In this document: one piece after another, positions 26,011 through 36,166 of the stretch
Layout: each line of letters starts with the position of its first letter
Numbering within the stretch: position 1 is the stretch's first letter
From: Thiomicrorhabdus marina
GTDB lineage: Bacteria; Pseudomonadota; Gammaproteobacteria; Thiomicrospirales; Thiomicrospiraceae
Reading direction: 5' to 3'
DNA length: 46,253 nt
Assembly: GCF_017571465.1 (NCBI RefSeq)
Contig: NZ_JAGETV010000019.1
Location: forward strand, 1-46,253
Translations under genes and position numbers: made by a program
The notes under the pieces: model-generated
The model's database searches: none
Told to the model about the DNA's origin: nothing
The model's input: only the letters and a program-made list of their open reading frames with translations

Positions 26011-26904
26011 TTAGAATAGTAGGTTCTGCATTTGGCGACGCATTTCCGGCGCTTTCTCAGGATCTTTCAGTTCCATAATCGCAATCAGTTTACGGAAAGA
26101 TTCAGCCGCTTTCGGCTTAACTTCATTCGGCATGCTTTGTGAGATTTGCAGGATTTTCGCGAGTGCCTCGGCACCGGCATCTTCTTGACCATGCAGAACC
26201 AGAATTGCTGACAGTTGGAACAGTGCTTCTAAACCGGCCTCTGACTGAACACCTTGTTCTTGCAACGTCTTCTGTACAGTTTGAATGTCCGGGCCTTGGT
26301 TGGCCAGTTCTGAGAAGTAGAAAACCGCTTCCACTTGGCGACCATGTGAAGTTTGTTGGACGTGCTCCCCCAAACCTTGATAAATTTCTTTAGCCGAATC
26401 CGGTTGGCCTGTTTTGAGATAGAAGTCGATCATATCAAACAAAATATTGTAGTTTTCAGGCTCGGCTTGGTTGGCGGCTTTAAGCGCTTCAAAAGCTTTG
26501 TCGTAATCGCCCTGAGCAACCAATGCCTTGGCGATATTACGCAGTTTCTCGACTTCGGTTTCTTCAACGTGCGGGGCGATAAAGGTTTCGCAGACCTCCT
26601 CGCTCATGCTTTCATTCAAAATGCCGTGCGCAGCACCGTTTTTAATCAGCTTGGCGTACGGGAGGTTATCGTAATCGACGGTAAATTGTGATGCCAGCAT
26701 GACTTGGTCGTCGATATTTAATCGACCGAGTACGAATTTGCCCGGATATTTCTCTGCCAGTGAAACCCACAGGTCAACGCTTTGTACCGATTCGGCATGG
26801 TCTGGGTGCCAGAAAAGCACTAACACAGGAATGCGAATCGAAGCATCGACCACTAAACCTTGAAAATTTTCGTCATTGATGTCCGCAATAAAAGCTTCGC
26901 TCAT
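26011..26904 (-). CDS. cnoX: YbbN/CnoX-type thioredoxin-TPR co-chaperone
   Basis: Cytosolic protein of 297 residues: N-terminal thioredoxin domain (about 1-105) and C-terminal TPR-like helices (about 115-297, with ALVAQGDYDKAFEALKAANQAEPENY). In the YbbN/CnoX family this holdase works with GroEL and DnaK, especially under oxidative chlorine stress. The thioredoxin active-site position reads FWHPDHAES, so both CxxC cysteines are missing. Ribosome-binding site aagga precedes the start. Twelve bases separate it from mutS upstream. Confidence 0.88.
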   Translation of the reverse strand: MSEAFIADINDENFQGLVVDASIRIPVLVLFWHPDHAESVQSVDLWVSLAEKYPGKFVLGRLNIDDQVMLASQFTVDYDNLPYAKLIKNGAAHGILNESMSEEVCETFIAPHVEETEVEKLRNIAKALVAQGDYDKAFEALKAANQAEPENYNILFDMIDFYLKTGQPDSAKEIYQGLGEHVQQTSHGRQVEAVFYFSELANQGPDIQTVQKTLQEQGVQSEAGLEALFQLSAILVLHGQEDAGAEALAKILQISQSMPNEVKPKAAESFRKLIAIMELKDPEKAPEMRRQMQNLLF

Positions 26905-26916
26905 GGTAATTTCCTT

Positions 26917-29544
26917 TTAACTTAATAATTCTTTTAATTGGTATAACTGCTCTAACGCTTGGCGTGGTGTGATGTCATCGACATCTACGGCCTGAAGGGC
27001 GCCTTGCAGTTTTTCCAATTCTGCCAACTTGGCTTCTAATTTAGGGTCCGGCAACTGAAACATGTCAAACTGCTGCACGCTATTTTGGGTCTGCGCTTTG
27101 TTAACACTATTCGCAACGCTCTGGTTTTCCAAATCGTGCAGATGTTCCTTGGCTCGTTTAATGACTTTATCCGGCACGCCGGCCAAAGCCGCTACTTGAA
27201 GCCCGTAACTTTGTGAAGCCGGACCTTCTTGTACTTGGTGCAGAAACACGATTTTATCTTGGTGTTCAATGGCATCCAGGTGAATATTGACGGTATTCGA
27301 ATAATCATTTGCCAAGGCGGTCAACTCGAAATAGTGCGTGGCGAACAGGCACATGCCTTTAATCTTATTCGCCATCTCTTCGGCAATCGACCAAGCCAAA
27401 GCCAAGCCGTCGAAAGTCGAAGTGCCGCGGCCGACTTCGTCCATTAGAATCAATGATTTTTCGGTCGCATGGTGCAAGATATTGGCGGTTTCGGTCATCT
27501 CGACCATAAAAGTTGAGCGGCCGGAGGTTAAGTCGTCCGAAGCACCAATACGGGTGAAAATTCGGTCAACTGGGCCGATGCTCGCGGATTGTGCAGGCAC
27601 ATAGCTACCAATGTATGCCATCAATACAATCAACGCCGTTTGGCGCATAAAGGTTGATTTACCGCCCATGTTCGGGCCGGTAATAATCTGTAGGCGACGC
27701 TTGCCGTTAAAGGTGCAGTCATTGGCGATAAACTGCTCTTGGCACATGGCTTCGACGGTTAAATGTCGGCCTTGTTCGATATTGATACCGGCTTTTTCGG
27801 TCAGCAATGGGCGAGATAAATCCAGACGCAAGGCTTGTTCTGCCAAGTTTGCCAGCAAGTCCAGCTCCGCCAAGCCTTGCGCACAGTGTTGCAGTGGTGC
27901 AAGGTCGGAATTCAATTCTTCAATCAGTTGTTGATAGAGCCATTTTTCACGCGCCAAAGCTTTTTCATTGGCGCTAAGAATCTTGTCCTCGAACGTTTTC
28001 AGTTCGGGGGTGATATAACGCTCTTGTGCTTTAAGCGTTTGCCTGCGCACATACTCTGCCGGAACCTGCTCACTTTGTAGTTTACTGACTTCAATGTAAT
28101 AGCCATGCACGCGGTTATAACCGACTTTTAGCGTGGAAATGCCCGTTTTCTGTTTTTCGCGTTCTTCCAAATCTAACAGGTATTGGCCGGCGTTTTCTTT
28201 TAAGCCACGTAATTCATCCAGTTCTGAATCGAAACCGTCAGCAATCACTCCGCCGTCACGAATCAATACCGGCGGATTGTCAATAATTGCCTTGTCCAAG
28301 CGAGCGGCGATTTCTGGAAATTCAGCAATCTTCTCGCTTAACTGTTGCAAGCGCTTGGCTTCATGTGATGTCAGAATTTGTTGTAATTGCGGCAGCGTAT
28401 TTAGTGAACGACTTAGTTGTAACAAATCGCGGGGACGAGCTGATCCCAAAGCGACGCGGCCAAGAATTCGTTCTAAGTCGCCGATGTTTTTTAAATCGTT
28501 GCGCAAATCATCCAGTTGCGTTTTATCGAGTAAGTCGGCAATCGCATCTTGACGGGCAATCAAAACCTTGTGATCGTTGAGCGGTTGGTTTAACCAACGT
28601 TTCAATAAACGGCTACCCATTGCGGTAACGGTTTGGTCAAGCAGGGAGGCAAGGGTATGCGCGCTACCACCGTTCAGATTGGTATCGATTTCCAAATTGC
28701 GGCGACTGATGGCATCTAATACTAGAGAATCGCTGACATGGTAGGTCTGTAAACTGCGGATATGGCTGATATCATTTTGCAGCATCGACTGCGCATAATG
28801 CAAAATCGCACCACTTGCGCTGATTGAGGCCGGCGCGCGTTCGCAACCGAAGGCAATTAAGTCTTGAGTCGAGAAGTGGCGACATAAATTGGTACGACAG
28901 GTATCGCTATCAAAATGCCAAGCAGGATATTGTTGAAGAAGCGAGTTCTTTGGCAGGAGTGATGTAATCTGTTCACTAAATTCGGTCGCTTGCGGCAGGA
29001 TGATTTCCGCAGGTTTAATGCGTTCCAGTTCGGCAAGCAACTGCTCTTGATTGTCGATTTGTGTGGTTTCAAAGCGCCCACTGGTGACATCCAGATAGCT
29101 CAGGCCAATGTCTTTTTTCAGTTCGCAGATGGCGCATAGCAGATTCTCGCTTTTCTCTTCCAACAGTGCGTCTTCAACTAAAGTGCCCGGCGTAATGATG
29201 CGTACCACTTTACGCTCAACCGGCCCTTTGCTGGTGGCGGGATCACCAACCTGTTCGCAAATCGCTACAGATTTACCGAGTTTGACCAATTTTGCCAGAT
29301 AGCCTTCGGCCGAGTGGTGTGGAATTCCCGCCATCGGGATCGGTGCTCCGCCAGATTTACCGCGAGCCGTTAAGGTGATATCGAGTAGCTCAGAGGCGTT
29401 TTGTGCATCTTCATAAAACAACTCGTAGAAATCGCCCATGCGATAAAACAGCAAGTGATTTGGATGCTCGTTTTTAATCGCAAGGTATTGCTGCATCATC
29501 GGGGTATGCTGACTGGTGTTCGATTTACTAGGTTGTTTACTCAT
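26917..29544 (-). CDS. mutS: DNA mismatch repair protein MutS
   Basis: Recognises base mismatches and starts methyl-directed repair with MutL. 875 residues, full length. The N-terminal mismatch-binding domain has [17 protein letters not shown] and the Phe-x-Glu motif in [14 protein letters not shown]. The connector and lever domains follow, then the ATPase with Walker [20 protein letters not shown] and Walker [13 protein letters not shown]. The C-terminal beta-clamp-type tail contains QFDMFQLP. First gene of the leftward mutS-cnoX-DUF5718-DUF1415 group. Confidence 0.97.
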   Translation of the reverse strand: MSKQPSKSNTSQHTPMMQQYLAIKNEHPNHLLFYRMGDFYELFYEDAQNASELLDITLTARGKSGGAPIPMAGIPHHSAEGYLAKLVKLGKSVAICEQVGDPATSKGPVERKVVRIITPGTLVEDALLEEKSENLLCAICELKKDIGLSYLDVTSGRFETTQIDNQEQLLAELERIKPAEIILPQATEFSEQITSLLPKNSLLQQYPAWHFDSDTCRTNLCRHFSTQDLIAFGCERAPASISASGAILHYAQSMLQNDISHIRSLQTYHVSDSLVLDAISRRNLEIDTNLNGGSAHTLASLLDQTVTAMGSRLLKRWLNQPLNDHKVLIARQDAIADLLDKTQLDDLRNDLKNIGDLERILGRVALGSARPRDLLQLSRSLNTLPQLQQILTSHEAKRLQQLSEKIAEFPEIAARLDKAIIDNPPVLIRDGGVIADGFDSELDELRGLKENAGQYLLDLEEREKQKTGISTLKVGYNRVHGYYIEVSKLQSEQVPAEYVRRQTLKAQERYITPELKTFEDKILSANEKALAREKWLYQQLIEELNSDLAPLQHCAQGLAELDLLANLAEQALRLDLSRPLLTEKAGINIEQGRHLTVEAMCQEQFIANDCTFNGKRRLQIITGPNMGGKSTFMRQTALIVLMAYIGSYVPAQSASIGPVDRIFTRIGASDDLTSGRSTFMVEMTETANILHHATEKSLILMDEVGRGTSTFDGLALAWSIAEEMANKIKGMCLFATHYFELTALANDYSNTVNIHLDAIEHQDKIVFLHQVQEGPASQSYGLQVAALAGVPDKVIKRAKEHLHDLENQSVANSVNKAQTQNSVQQFDMFQLPDPKLEAKLAELEKLQGALQAVDVDDITPRQALEQLYQLKELLS

Positions 29545-29849
29545 TTTTGATTAGAAAGCCTTTTAGCTTGCGGTCGAAATTAGCCGCTAATTCTATCAAA
29601 AAAGGTGGGCTCTTAAGCGACAAGTCATTTCTAGGTGTTGTTGATTACTTTATGAAGTCCGTGCTTGAATCGATTGAAGCCTTCGATTTTTTAAGTCGCT
29701 CCTTCCTTAGTAAGGATTGTCATTAAAACGCATTGTTATCGTCATCTGTTTATCACTATTTTGTAACGACTGTTCTTTAAGAAATCTTTTATAAAATTCT
29801 TGCAATTTTTAATGCTTGCTTGGCAGGCTAATCAGCAGGAATTTATAAA
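29545..29849. other. Divergent promoter region between mutS and the nuclease gene
   Basis: About 305 AT-rich bases without a supported gene. A short hairpin, tccttccttagtaagga, lies near 29701. Several TGTCAT/TGTTAT-like words occur at 29719-29770 but not with 11-bp Pho-box spacing, so no regulator is assigned. The nuclease gene starts after aggaa at 29837. Confidence 0.4.
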
Positions 29850-32800
29850 ATGGATACTCAATTTAAAAAAAGAGCCTTGTTGGCTTTGTGTCTAGCCGCA
29901 ATAGCAACACCGGCCGCGGCGGATTTGGTGATTTCAGAATATATCGAAGGCAGTAGTAATAATAAAGCGATTGAGCTGTATAACACTTCTTCAATCGATA
30001 TCGATCTCAATGATTACGCTTTAGAATTTTATTTCAATGGTAATACTTCAGTAGGAACGACTATTGATCTGCAAGGCGTCATTCCTGCCCAAGGGACTTT
30101 TGTTGTCGCTGATGACGGGGCAAGTGCGGAAATTTTATCGCTGACGGATCAGATTAGTACCAGCAGTTTTTTTAACGGTGATGATGCAGTCGTATTGAAA
30201 CGAAATGCCGTAGAAGTTGTCGATTCAATTGGACAGGTTGGTACTGATCCCGGTTCGGAATGGGGTACGGGGGATACGTCGACTCAAAATAATACCTTAT
30301 ATCGTATAGACGTGACGCCTGATACGGACACTTCAGATGAATTTAATCCTGCGGATCAGTGGCAGGGCGCTCCTCAAGATACGATTGATGGCTTAGGTGA
30401 GTTTACCGAAGCCGATGGCGATCTGTTCTTCAGCGAATACATTGAAGGAAGCGGCAATAACAAAGCGCTTGAAATCTACAATAGCTCGAATGATGTAGTG
30501 GATTTAAGTATCTATACGGTTGAAGCATATCACAATGGACGGGCTCTCGCAGAGGGGCCTTCTTATACCATCGCTCTGTCTGGGGCATTAGCGAGTGGTG
30601 ATGTGTTTGTTTTAGCTAACCCAAGTGCCGATCAGGCTATTTTAGACCAAACGGATTTGGTGACCGGCTCGATTAGCTTCAATGGTGATGACACTCTAAT
30701 CTTGAAAAAAGACAGTGAAATCATTGATTCTATTGGTCAGTTTGGCGTTGATCCTGGTTCGGAATGGGTTGCTAATGGAGTGGGTACGCAAAATGAAACG
30801 CTACTTCGTGTTTCAGCACCAGATGCGGATGCAAATGATGTCTTCGATCCTTCCGTGCAGTGGCGATCTGAAGCACAAGATTATACGGCTAATCTAGGTG
30901 TTTATGGCTCTGAAGCGCCGGTTGATCCAGAACCTTCTTTGGTGCGCATTCATGACGTTCAGGGAAGTGGCGCAGTGTCGCCATTAGCGGGTCAAGTAGT
31001 GACAGTTGAAGCGGTTATTACTGCAGTCGCGCCGAATATGAATGGTTACTTTATTCAGGAAGAGTTGGCTGATCAAGATGCTGATCTTCTCACTTCTGAA
31101 GGTGTTTTTGTTTATGGCGATGTAACCGGTCTTGCGGTTGGTGACAAGGTGCAGGTTACGGCTAAGGTGACTGAATATTATGATCTAACCGAATTGACCA
31201 ATGTCACCGAAGTAACCGTTCTCGCCTCGGGAGAAATCACACTTCCTGTAGAAGTCGCCTTGCCATTTGCATCGGCTGACTTCATGGAACGTTACGAAGG
31301 GATGTTGGTTTCCTTTCCGCAAAATCTGACGGTCACTGAAAATTATACGTTGGGTCGTTACGGTGAATTTTGGCTGTCTTCCGGCGGTCGTTTGATGATT
31401 CCTACCAATGTTGTTACTCCGGGAGCGGATGCAAATACATTGCAAGCGCAAAACGATCTTAACCGTATTCTGGTTGATGATTTAAATACAGCACAAAATC
31501 CTGATCCGGTTATCTATCCGGCGCCTAGTCTTGATGCATCTAACACGCTACGTTCTGGCTATCAGCTTGAAGACCTAACTGGTGTGGTTTCTTACGGTTT
31601 TGGTGATTATCGAATTCAACCTACGGTTGAGCCGAGTTTTACTGAAGCGAATCCTCGCACCACGGCACCGACTTCGGTGGGAGGCTCTCTGAAAGTGGCG
31701 AGCTTTAATGTCCTGAACTACTTTAATGGTGACGGTTTAGGTGCAGGATTCCCGACCAGTCGAGGTGCGGACACTGCTGAAGAGTTTGAGCGCCAGCAAG
31801 TGAAAATTGTACAAGCGATTAGTGCAATGGATGTCGATATTATCGGCCTAATGGAAATCGAAAATGACGGCTATTCAGCGAATAGCGCAATCGCTAGTCT
31901 GGTTGAGGCATTAAATGCAGAAGTCGGTGAGACTCGCTATGCCTTCATTAATCCTGGTATCGCCAAAATCGGTACCGATGAAATTGCGGTTGGTTTGATC
32001 TATAACCAACAAACGGTAACACCTAAGGGCACTGCTGCAATCCTTGATAGCTCGGTTGATGCACGTTTTATTGACGACAAAAACCGCCCGGCGCTAGCGC
32101 AATCCTTTACTGAAATCGCAACCAACGGTGGCTTAACTGTGGCTGTTAACCACTTGAAATCCAAAGGTTCTAGTTGTGATAGTCTTGGTGATCCAGACTT
32201 AGGTGATGGTCAAGGCAACTGTAATCTAACCCGTAAAGCGGCAGCGGAAGCTTTAGTTGACTGGTTAGCAACAGACCCAACCAATAGTGGTGATAGTGAT
32301 CGCTTAATTATTGGTGACTTGAATGCTTATGCAATGGAAGATCCAATCACAGCAATTAAATCCGCAGGTTACTCGGATTTAATCTTCGATTTAAACGGTG
32401 GCGGTTATTCTTATGTATTTGACGGGCAGTCCGGTTATCTTGATCACGCTTTAGCCTCTGCACCCCTGCAATCCCAAGTTACCGGTGTAACCGAATGGCA
32501 TATCAATACTGATGAACCGATTTCATTGGATTACAACGAAGAGTACAAATCCGAGAATCAGAAAATTACGTACTACGCGTCTGATGCTTATCGTTCTTCG
32601 GATCACGATCCGGTGATTATCGGTCTTAACTTAACACCAAGCGCACAATTTATTTCGGTAACGGATATGCACGTTGATCGGGAGTACCAAAAACGCGGTA
32701 TTTATGAATACCGTGTGCAGGTTACGGTGAATAATGATTTGGCTGAAGCGGTTTCCGGCGCAAGCGTAACCGCGCAGTGGCAAATGCGTTCAGGCACTTC

Positions 32801-33011
32801 TAATGCTATCTGTGTAACAGATGCTGAAGGGACATGTACCTTGAGTATTCAAGCTAATGCTGCGCAGGCTCCAACAGCGTTGACTGTGCTTGATGTTCAG
32901 GCTGAAAACTTGACTTATCAGGCGCAAGCTAATGCGCAATCTGAAGTTAAAATTGGACGCCCGACAGGGTTACTTAATGCTCTACAGCGCATTCTTGCAA
33001 GGTTGTTCTAA
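29850..33011 (+). CDS. Secreted ExeM/NucH-family endonuclease
   Basis: Extracellular or surface nuclease of 1053 residues that would degrade environmental or biofilm DNA. Signal peptide (ALLALCLAAIATPAAA, cut near residue 24). Two lamin-tail (LTD) domains, about 25-150 and 190-330, each with SEYIEGSxNNKAxExYN. An OB-fold-like segment spans about 355-470. The endonuclease/exonuclease/phosphatase domain (about 610-900) contains GLMEIEND, GDLNAYAMEDP and the C-terminal SSDHDPVI, covering the expected catalytic Glu, Asp/Asn and His. A Cys pair (SSCDSLGD...GNCNLT) is probably a disulfide. A final Ig-like segment (VQVTVNNDLAEAVSGASVTA) ends RILARLF, without a clear sorting signal. Next to a nucleotidase, implying nucleic-acid scavenging. 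Confidence 0.9.
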   Translation: MDTQFKKRALLALCLAAIATPAAADLVISEYIEGSSNNKAIELYNTSSIDIDLNDYALEFYFNGNTSVGTTIDLQGVIPAQGTFVVADDGASAEILSLTDQISTSSFFNGDDAVVLKRNAVEVVDSIGQVGTDPGSEWGTGDTSTQNNTLYRIDVTPDTDTSDEFNPADQWQGAPQDTIDGLGEFTEADGDLFFSEYIEGSGNNKALEIYNSSNDVVDLSIYTVEAYHNGRALAEGPSYTIALSGALASGDVFVLANPSADQAILDQTDLVTGSISFNGDDTLILKKDSEIIDSIGQFGVDPGSEWVANGVGTQNETLLRVSAPDADANDVFDPSVQWRSEAQDYTANLGVYGSEAPVDPEPSLVRIHDVQGSGAVSPLAGQVVTVEAVITAVAPNMNGYFIQEELADQDADLLTSEGVFVYGDVTGLAVGDKVQVTAKVTEYYDLTELTNVTEVTVLASGEITLPVEVALPFASADFMERYEGMLVSFPQNLTVTENYTLGRYGEFWLSSGGRLMIPTNVVTPGADANTLQAQNDLNRILVDDLNTAQNPDPVIYPAPSLDASNTLRSGYQLEDLTGVVSYGFGDYRIQPTVEPSFTEANPRTTAPTSVGGSLKVASFNVLNYFNGDGLGAGFPTSRGADTAEEFERQQVKIVQAISAMDVDIIGLMEIENDGYSANSAIASLVEALNAEVGETRYAFINPGIAKIGTDEIAVGLIYNQQTVTPKGTAAILDSSVDARFIDDKNRPALAQSFTEIATNGGLTVAVNHLKSKGSSCDSLGDPDLGDGQGNCNLTRKAAAEALVDWLATDPTNSGDSDRLIIGDLNAYAMEDPITAIKSAGYSDLIFDLNGGGYSYVFDGQSGYLDHALASAPLQSQVTGVTEWHINTDEPISLDYNEEYKSENQKITYYASDAYRSSDHDPVIIGLNLTPSAQFISVTDMHVDREYQKRGIYEYRVQVTVNNDLAEAVSGASVTAQWQMRSGTSNAICVTDAEGTCTLSIQANAAQAPTALTVLDVQAENLTYQAQANAQSEVKIGRPTGLLNALQRILARLF

Positions 33012-33075
33012 GCATGCCAGCAATGTGACGATTCAATGTCTCAGTTTGATCTGAAATTTGAATTGTTGTGAAATG

Positions 33076-33104
33076 AAAACCGTGGCTTTTGTCACGGTTT
33101 TTTT
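33076..33104 (+). terminator. Terminator after the nuclease gene
   Basis: Perfect 9-bp stem aaaaccgtg / cacggtttt (33076-33084 with 33093-33101), 8-base loop, T-run. Confidence 0.88.
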
Positions 33105-33121
33105 ATACAAACTTCTTAGAA

Positions 33122-33139
33122 CTGTTAAGTTTCTGTCAT
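33122..33139 (+). promoter_or_regulatory. Pho box upstream of the nucleotidase gene
   Basis: Two direct repeats, CTGTTAA and CTGTCAT, separated by exactly four bases (gttt), fit the 7-4-7 PhoB consensus (CTGTCAT, four AT-rich bases, CTGTCAY) with two or three mismatches. It lies 67 bp before the nadN start and just after the nuclease terminator, so it probably drives nadN alone under phosphate limitation. Confidence 0.72.
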
Positions 33140-33206
33140 AAAAAAACACCTCTTTCATTGTTAAATTTTGCGTACTGTTTTTTCTTACTTTTAGAGACTT
33201 AATCGC

Positions 33207-35096
33207 ATGAAATTTAACGCTCCAAATTTTTCGTTGAAGCCATTGGCTTTGGCATCTCTTTTCGCTTTATCGGCATTGTCGCTTAGCGCTTGTAACACGG
33301 ATAATCTTGTTTCTTTACAGGTTGTTGAAAATCAGCAAGCTAAGCCGTTGGATATGACGATTTTACACATGAACGACCATCACTCGCATCTAGAAGAAGA
33401 TTCTTTAGATGTGACTTTTGGTGATGATACTTATGAATTGGCTGCGGGCGGCTTCCCGCGTATTGTAAGTGCTTATAATGCGTTGGCTGCACAGTCCGAC
33501 AATGTTTTGAAATTGCACGCTGGTGATGCAATTACCGGTACTCTGTATTACACCTTGTTCCAAGGCGAAGCAGATGCAGCGATGATGAACCAAGTCTGTT
33601 TTGACGCTTTTGCTCTGGGGAATCATGAATTTGATTCAGGCGATGAAGGTTTGAAAAGCTTTCTAGATTATCTAAATCCAACCTTAGGTGCGACCTGTGC
33701 AAAAACTCCGGTGTTAGCGGCAAATGTTATCCCGCAAATCGGTACACCGCTTTATCCTGAATTGAATGAGAATAGATTACAGCCGTATACCGTTAAAGAA
33801 ATCGATGGTGAAAAAGTCGGGATTATCGGGATTGATATCGCATCTAAGACTCAGAACTCTTCAAGCCCATTAAACAGCACTATTTTCTTGGATGAGGTGG
33901 AGACCGCGCAGACTTATATCGATGAATTGGCCGATATGGGTGTAAATAAAATCATCTTACTAACGCATTATCAGTACCAAAACGATTTAGCGATGGCTGC
34001 TAAATTGAAAGGTGTCGATGTAATCGTGGGCGGTGATTCGCATACGCTTTTAGGAGACTTTGATGCATACGGGTTAAACTCAAGTGGGGATTATCCAACC
34101 AAAGTGACTGACGCTGACGGTAATCCTGTTTGTGTGGTTCAAGCTTGGCAGTATGCGCAAATCGTTGGCGAGCTGAACGTAAGTTTCGATGCAGAGGGTG
34201 TGGTTGAAAGTTGTTCTGGAACGCCTCACCTACTTGTTGAGCCAGTCGCGAAAAATGGTGTGGCTATTACTGAAGTAGAGAAGACCGAAGCACAAGCTTT
34301 AATCGTTAATGAAGCAAACCTACGTTACACCGAAGCAGACAGCGCAACTGCGGCGCTGTTGCAGTCATATAGCGATGAAGTAGAAGTGTTAGCGCAAGAG
34401 AAAATCGCCGAAGCGGTATCGGATTTGTGTTTGGAGCGTATTCCTGGGCAAGGTCGTTCAGGTATCTGTAGTGCTGAAGATACCAAACCTCATGGTGGTG
34501 ATATTCAACAGCTTGTAGCCCTAGCTTTCTATGAAATGGATCCAAAAGCCGATATCGGTATCCAAAATGCGGGTGGAGTGCGTATCGATGTTCCGGCCGG
34601 TGATATCACGGTTGAAACGGCGTATACGCTATTGCCATTCGCGAATACCTTGGTTGAATTAGAAATGACCGGTGTGCAAGTTAAGCAGGTGCTTGAGGAA
34701 GCGGTTGATTTTGCGCTGAATCCTGAAGGTTCGACCGGTGCTTACCCTTATGCAGCAGGTCTGCGTTGGGATATGGATTTGTCGCAAGCAGTTGGTAACC
34801 GTCTTTCTAACCTTGAGTTCAAGGCGCGTGGTACCGATACTTGGATGACGTTTGATGAAGCAGCGACTTATATCGTTTTGACTAACAACTACATTGCGGG
34901 CGGTAAGGACGGCTATTTTACTTTTGCTGACATTACTGGCGATAAGTATATTGATACCTTCTTAGATTACGCACAAAGTTTCTCTGACTATGCTAAAGCG
35001 GTAGAGACTGTTGAAAAACTACCGTACTCAGAATATTCGACGCAAAACTTTACTGATACGGAAGGGACGCTGTACCCAACAAAAGCAGTTGATTAA
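33207..35096 (+). CDS. nadN: NadN-type NAD nucleotidase/5'-nucleotidase lipoprotein
   Basis: Surface or periplasmic metallophosphatase of 629 residues that hydrolyses NAD to NMN and on to nicotinamide riboside, and dephosphorylates 5'-nucleotides. The lipoprotein signal ends LSLSAC with C29. The metal-site motif ILHMNDHHSHLE is near residue 52, then HAGDAITGTLYYTLF, ALGNHEFDSGDEG, ILLTHYQ and VIVGGDSHT. The C-terminal nucleotide-binding domain contains IQNAGGVRIDVPAGDI, TLLPFANTLVELEMTG and NNYIAGGKDGY. Wording follows Haemophilus NadN closely. Preceded by a Pho box; pncC, a pyridine-nucleotide salvage gene, lies next downstream. Confidence 0.92.
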   Translation: MKFNAPNFSLKPLALASLFALSALSLSACNTDNLVSLQVVENQQAKPLDMTILHMNDHHSHLEEDSLDVTFGDDTYELAAGGFPRIVSAYNALAAQSDNVLKLHAGDAITGTLYYTLFQGEADAAMMNQVCFDAFALGNHEFDSGDEGLKSFLDYLNPTLGATCAKTPVLAANVIPQIGTPLYPELNENRLQPYTVKEIDGEKVGIIGIDIASKTQNSSSPLNSTIFLDEVETAQTYIDELADMGVNKIILLTHYQYQNDLAMAAKLKGVDVIVGGDSHTLLGDFDAYGLNSSGDYPTKVTDADGNPVCVVQAWQYAQIVGELNVSFDAEGVVESCSGTPHLLVEPVAKNGVAITEVEKTEAQALIVNEANLRYTEADSATAALLQSYSDEVEVLAQEKIAEAVSDLCLERIPGQGRSGICSAEDTKPHGGDIQQLVALAFYEMDPKADIGIQNAGGVRIDVPAGDITVETAYTLLPFANTLVELEMTGVQVKQVLEEAVDFALNPEGSTGAYPYAAGLRWDMDLSQAVGNRLSNLEFKARGTDTWMTFDEAATYIVLTNNYIAGGKDGYFTFADITGDKYIDTFLDYAQSFSDYAKAVETVEKLPYSEYSTQNFTDTEGTLYPTKAVD

Positions 35097-35144
35097 ACGG
35101 ATTTTTAAGCAAACTGTTCCTAAAAGCTAAGCTTCTTAGTTTTT

Positions 35145-35179
35145 GCCGCGTCCTTTTGTGAGAGGGGCGCGGCTTTTTT
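35145..35179 (+). terminator. Terminator after nadN
   Basis: GC-rich stem gccgcg / cgcggc (35145-35150 with 35168-35173), extended by further pairs towards the loop, followed by six T. Confidence 0.85.
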
Positions 35180-35339
35180 GTTTCCTAGTGCCAACCGGCC
35201 ATCTTAATTTCCATTAATTTCTCGCCGAATTTTTGCGTCTTTCGGTATTTTCATTTGTTCTGCTGTTTGTCACATGGATAAAACACGGTATCCTTAGCTC
35301 TATTCTTATCTCTAGATTTAGTTAGTAGTGGAGTAGTAA

Positions 35340-35816
35340 ATGGATTTTATCGAGCAGATGAACCAATTGGGTCCAAAGTTAGCAGCCAGTCACAATACCG
35401 TGGTAACCGCAGAATCTTGTACCGGCGGAATGATTGCCGAGGCGCTAACGGCGATTGGCGGCAGTACCGCTTGGTTTGATCGTGCTTACATTACCTACAG
35501 CTATGAATCGAAGCGAGAAATGCTTGGTGTGAAAGAGGCAACCATTCAAAAGCAGGGGGCGGTCAGCCAAGCCTGTGTTGAAGAGATGGTACTCGGTGCC
35601 TTGCAGCAATCACATGCTAATATTGCAGTTGCCTGTAGCGGTATTGCTGGGCCAACTGGCGGTTCACCGGACAAGCCGGTTGGTACAGTTTGGATGGCAT
35701 GGGCTAAGCAAGGGCAAGAACTTCAGAGTCGTTGTTTTCATTTTGACGGTGATCGCCAAGCAGTGCGAGAGCAAGCGACACAAGCGGCTTTGCAAGGCAT
35801 TGAAGATTTAATCTAA
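35340..35816 (+). CDS. pncC: Nicotinamide-nucleotide amidase PncC (CinA C-terminal family)
   Basis: Deamidates NMN to nicotinic acid mononucleotide in NAD recycling. 158 residues, the stand-alone CinA C-terminal domain. Motifs: VVTAESCTGGMIAEALTAI at the start, YITYSYESKREMLGV, then VACSGIAGPTGGSPDKPVGTVW, all diagnostic. Lies just upstream of recA, a conserved arrangement in gammaproteobacteria. Ends at its own terminator. Confidence 0.95.
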   Translation: MDFIEQMNQLGPKLAASHNTVVTAESCTGGMIAEALTAIGGSTAWFDRAYITYSYESKREMLGVKEATIQKQGAVSQACVEEMVLGALQQSHANIAVACSGIAGPTGGSPDKPVGTVWMAWAKQGQELQSRCFHFDGDRQAVREQATQAALQGIEDLI

Positions 35817-35836
35817 AAAAACATTTTCTAATGTTG

Positions 35837-35872
35837 AAAGCGTTTGCTGAAGTTTTCGGCAGACGCTTTTTG
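35837..35872 (+). terminator. pncC terminator
   Basis: A 14-bp stem, aaagcgtttgctga with tcggcagacgcttt (two G-U pairs), 5-base loop, then T-run. The rest of the gap to recA (35873-36166, about 294 bases) is AT-rich promoter DNA. No clear LexA box of the CTGT-N8-ACAG type was found by eye. Confidence 0.82.
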
Positions 35873-36166
35873 CATTTTATAGGGTCACCGACAGGTTTTG
35901 AATGATAGGAAAAAATATCAATGATATTGATTTAATTTTTGTATCAAGAATCAAGTTTATGGTTTACTATTGTCTTTTTTAAGCAAGAGCTTTGGCAAAC
36001 TATTGAGTCTTGCCCTAGGATTTAGCCCTTGATTATGGGATAATTTTAGGCCGATTTTTTGAGCACTGTTTGTGGTTCAATAATTGGCGAATCTCTTGCA
36101 TGATTGCTTGCAAATTCAAAGCCGCCGCAAAGTGGTTGTATGACTATAAATGAGGATTCAAAACCC

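Noticed and set aside
29719-29770. Pho-box-like words before the nuclease gene
   Set aside because: Several TGTCAT/TGTTAT-like words occur, but none are paired with the 11-bp spacing needed for PhoB.
35873-36166. LexA (SOS) box upstream of recA
   Set aside because: No CTGT-N8-ACAG site was found by eye; a divergent LexA site cannot be excluded without a motif scan.
36104-36166. Longer RecA N-terminus from upstream in-frame starts
   Set aside because: RecA proteins start with the MDENKKKAL segment at 36167; the extra residues have no family match.
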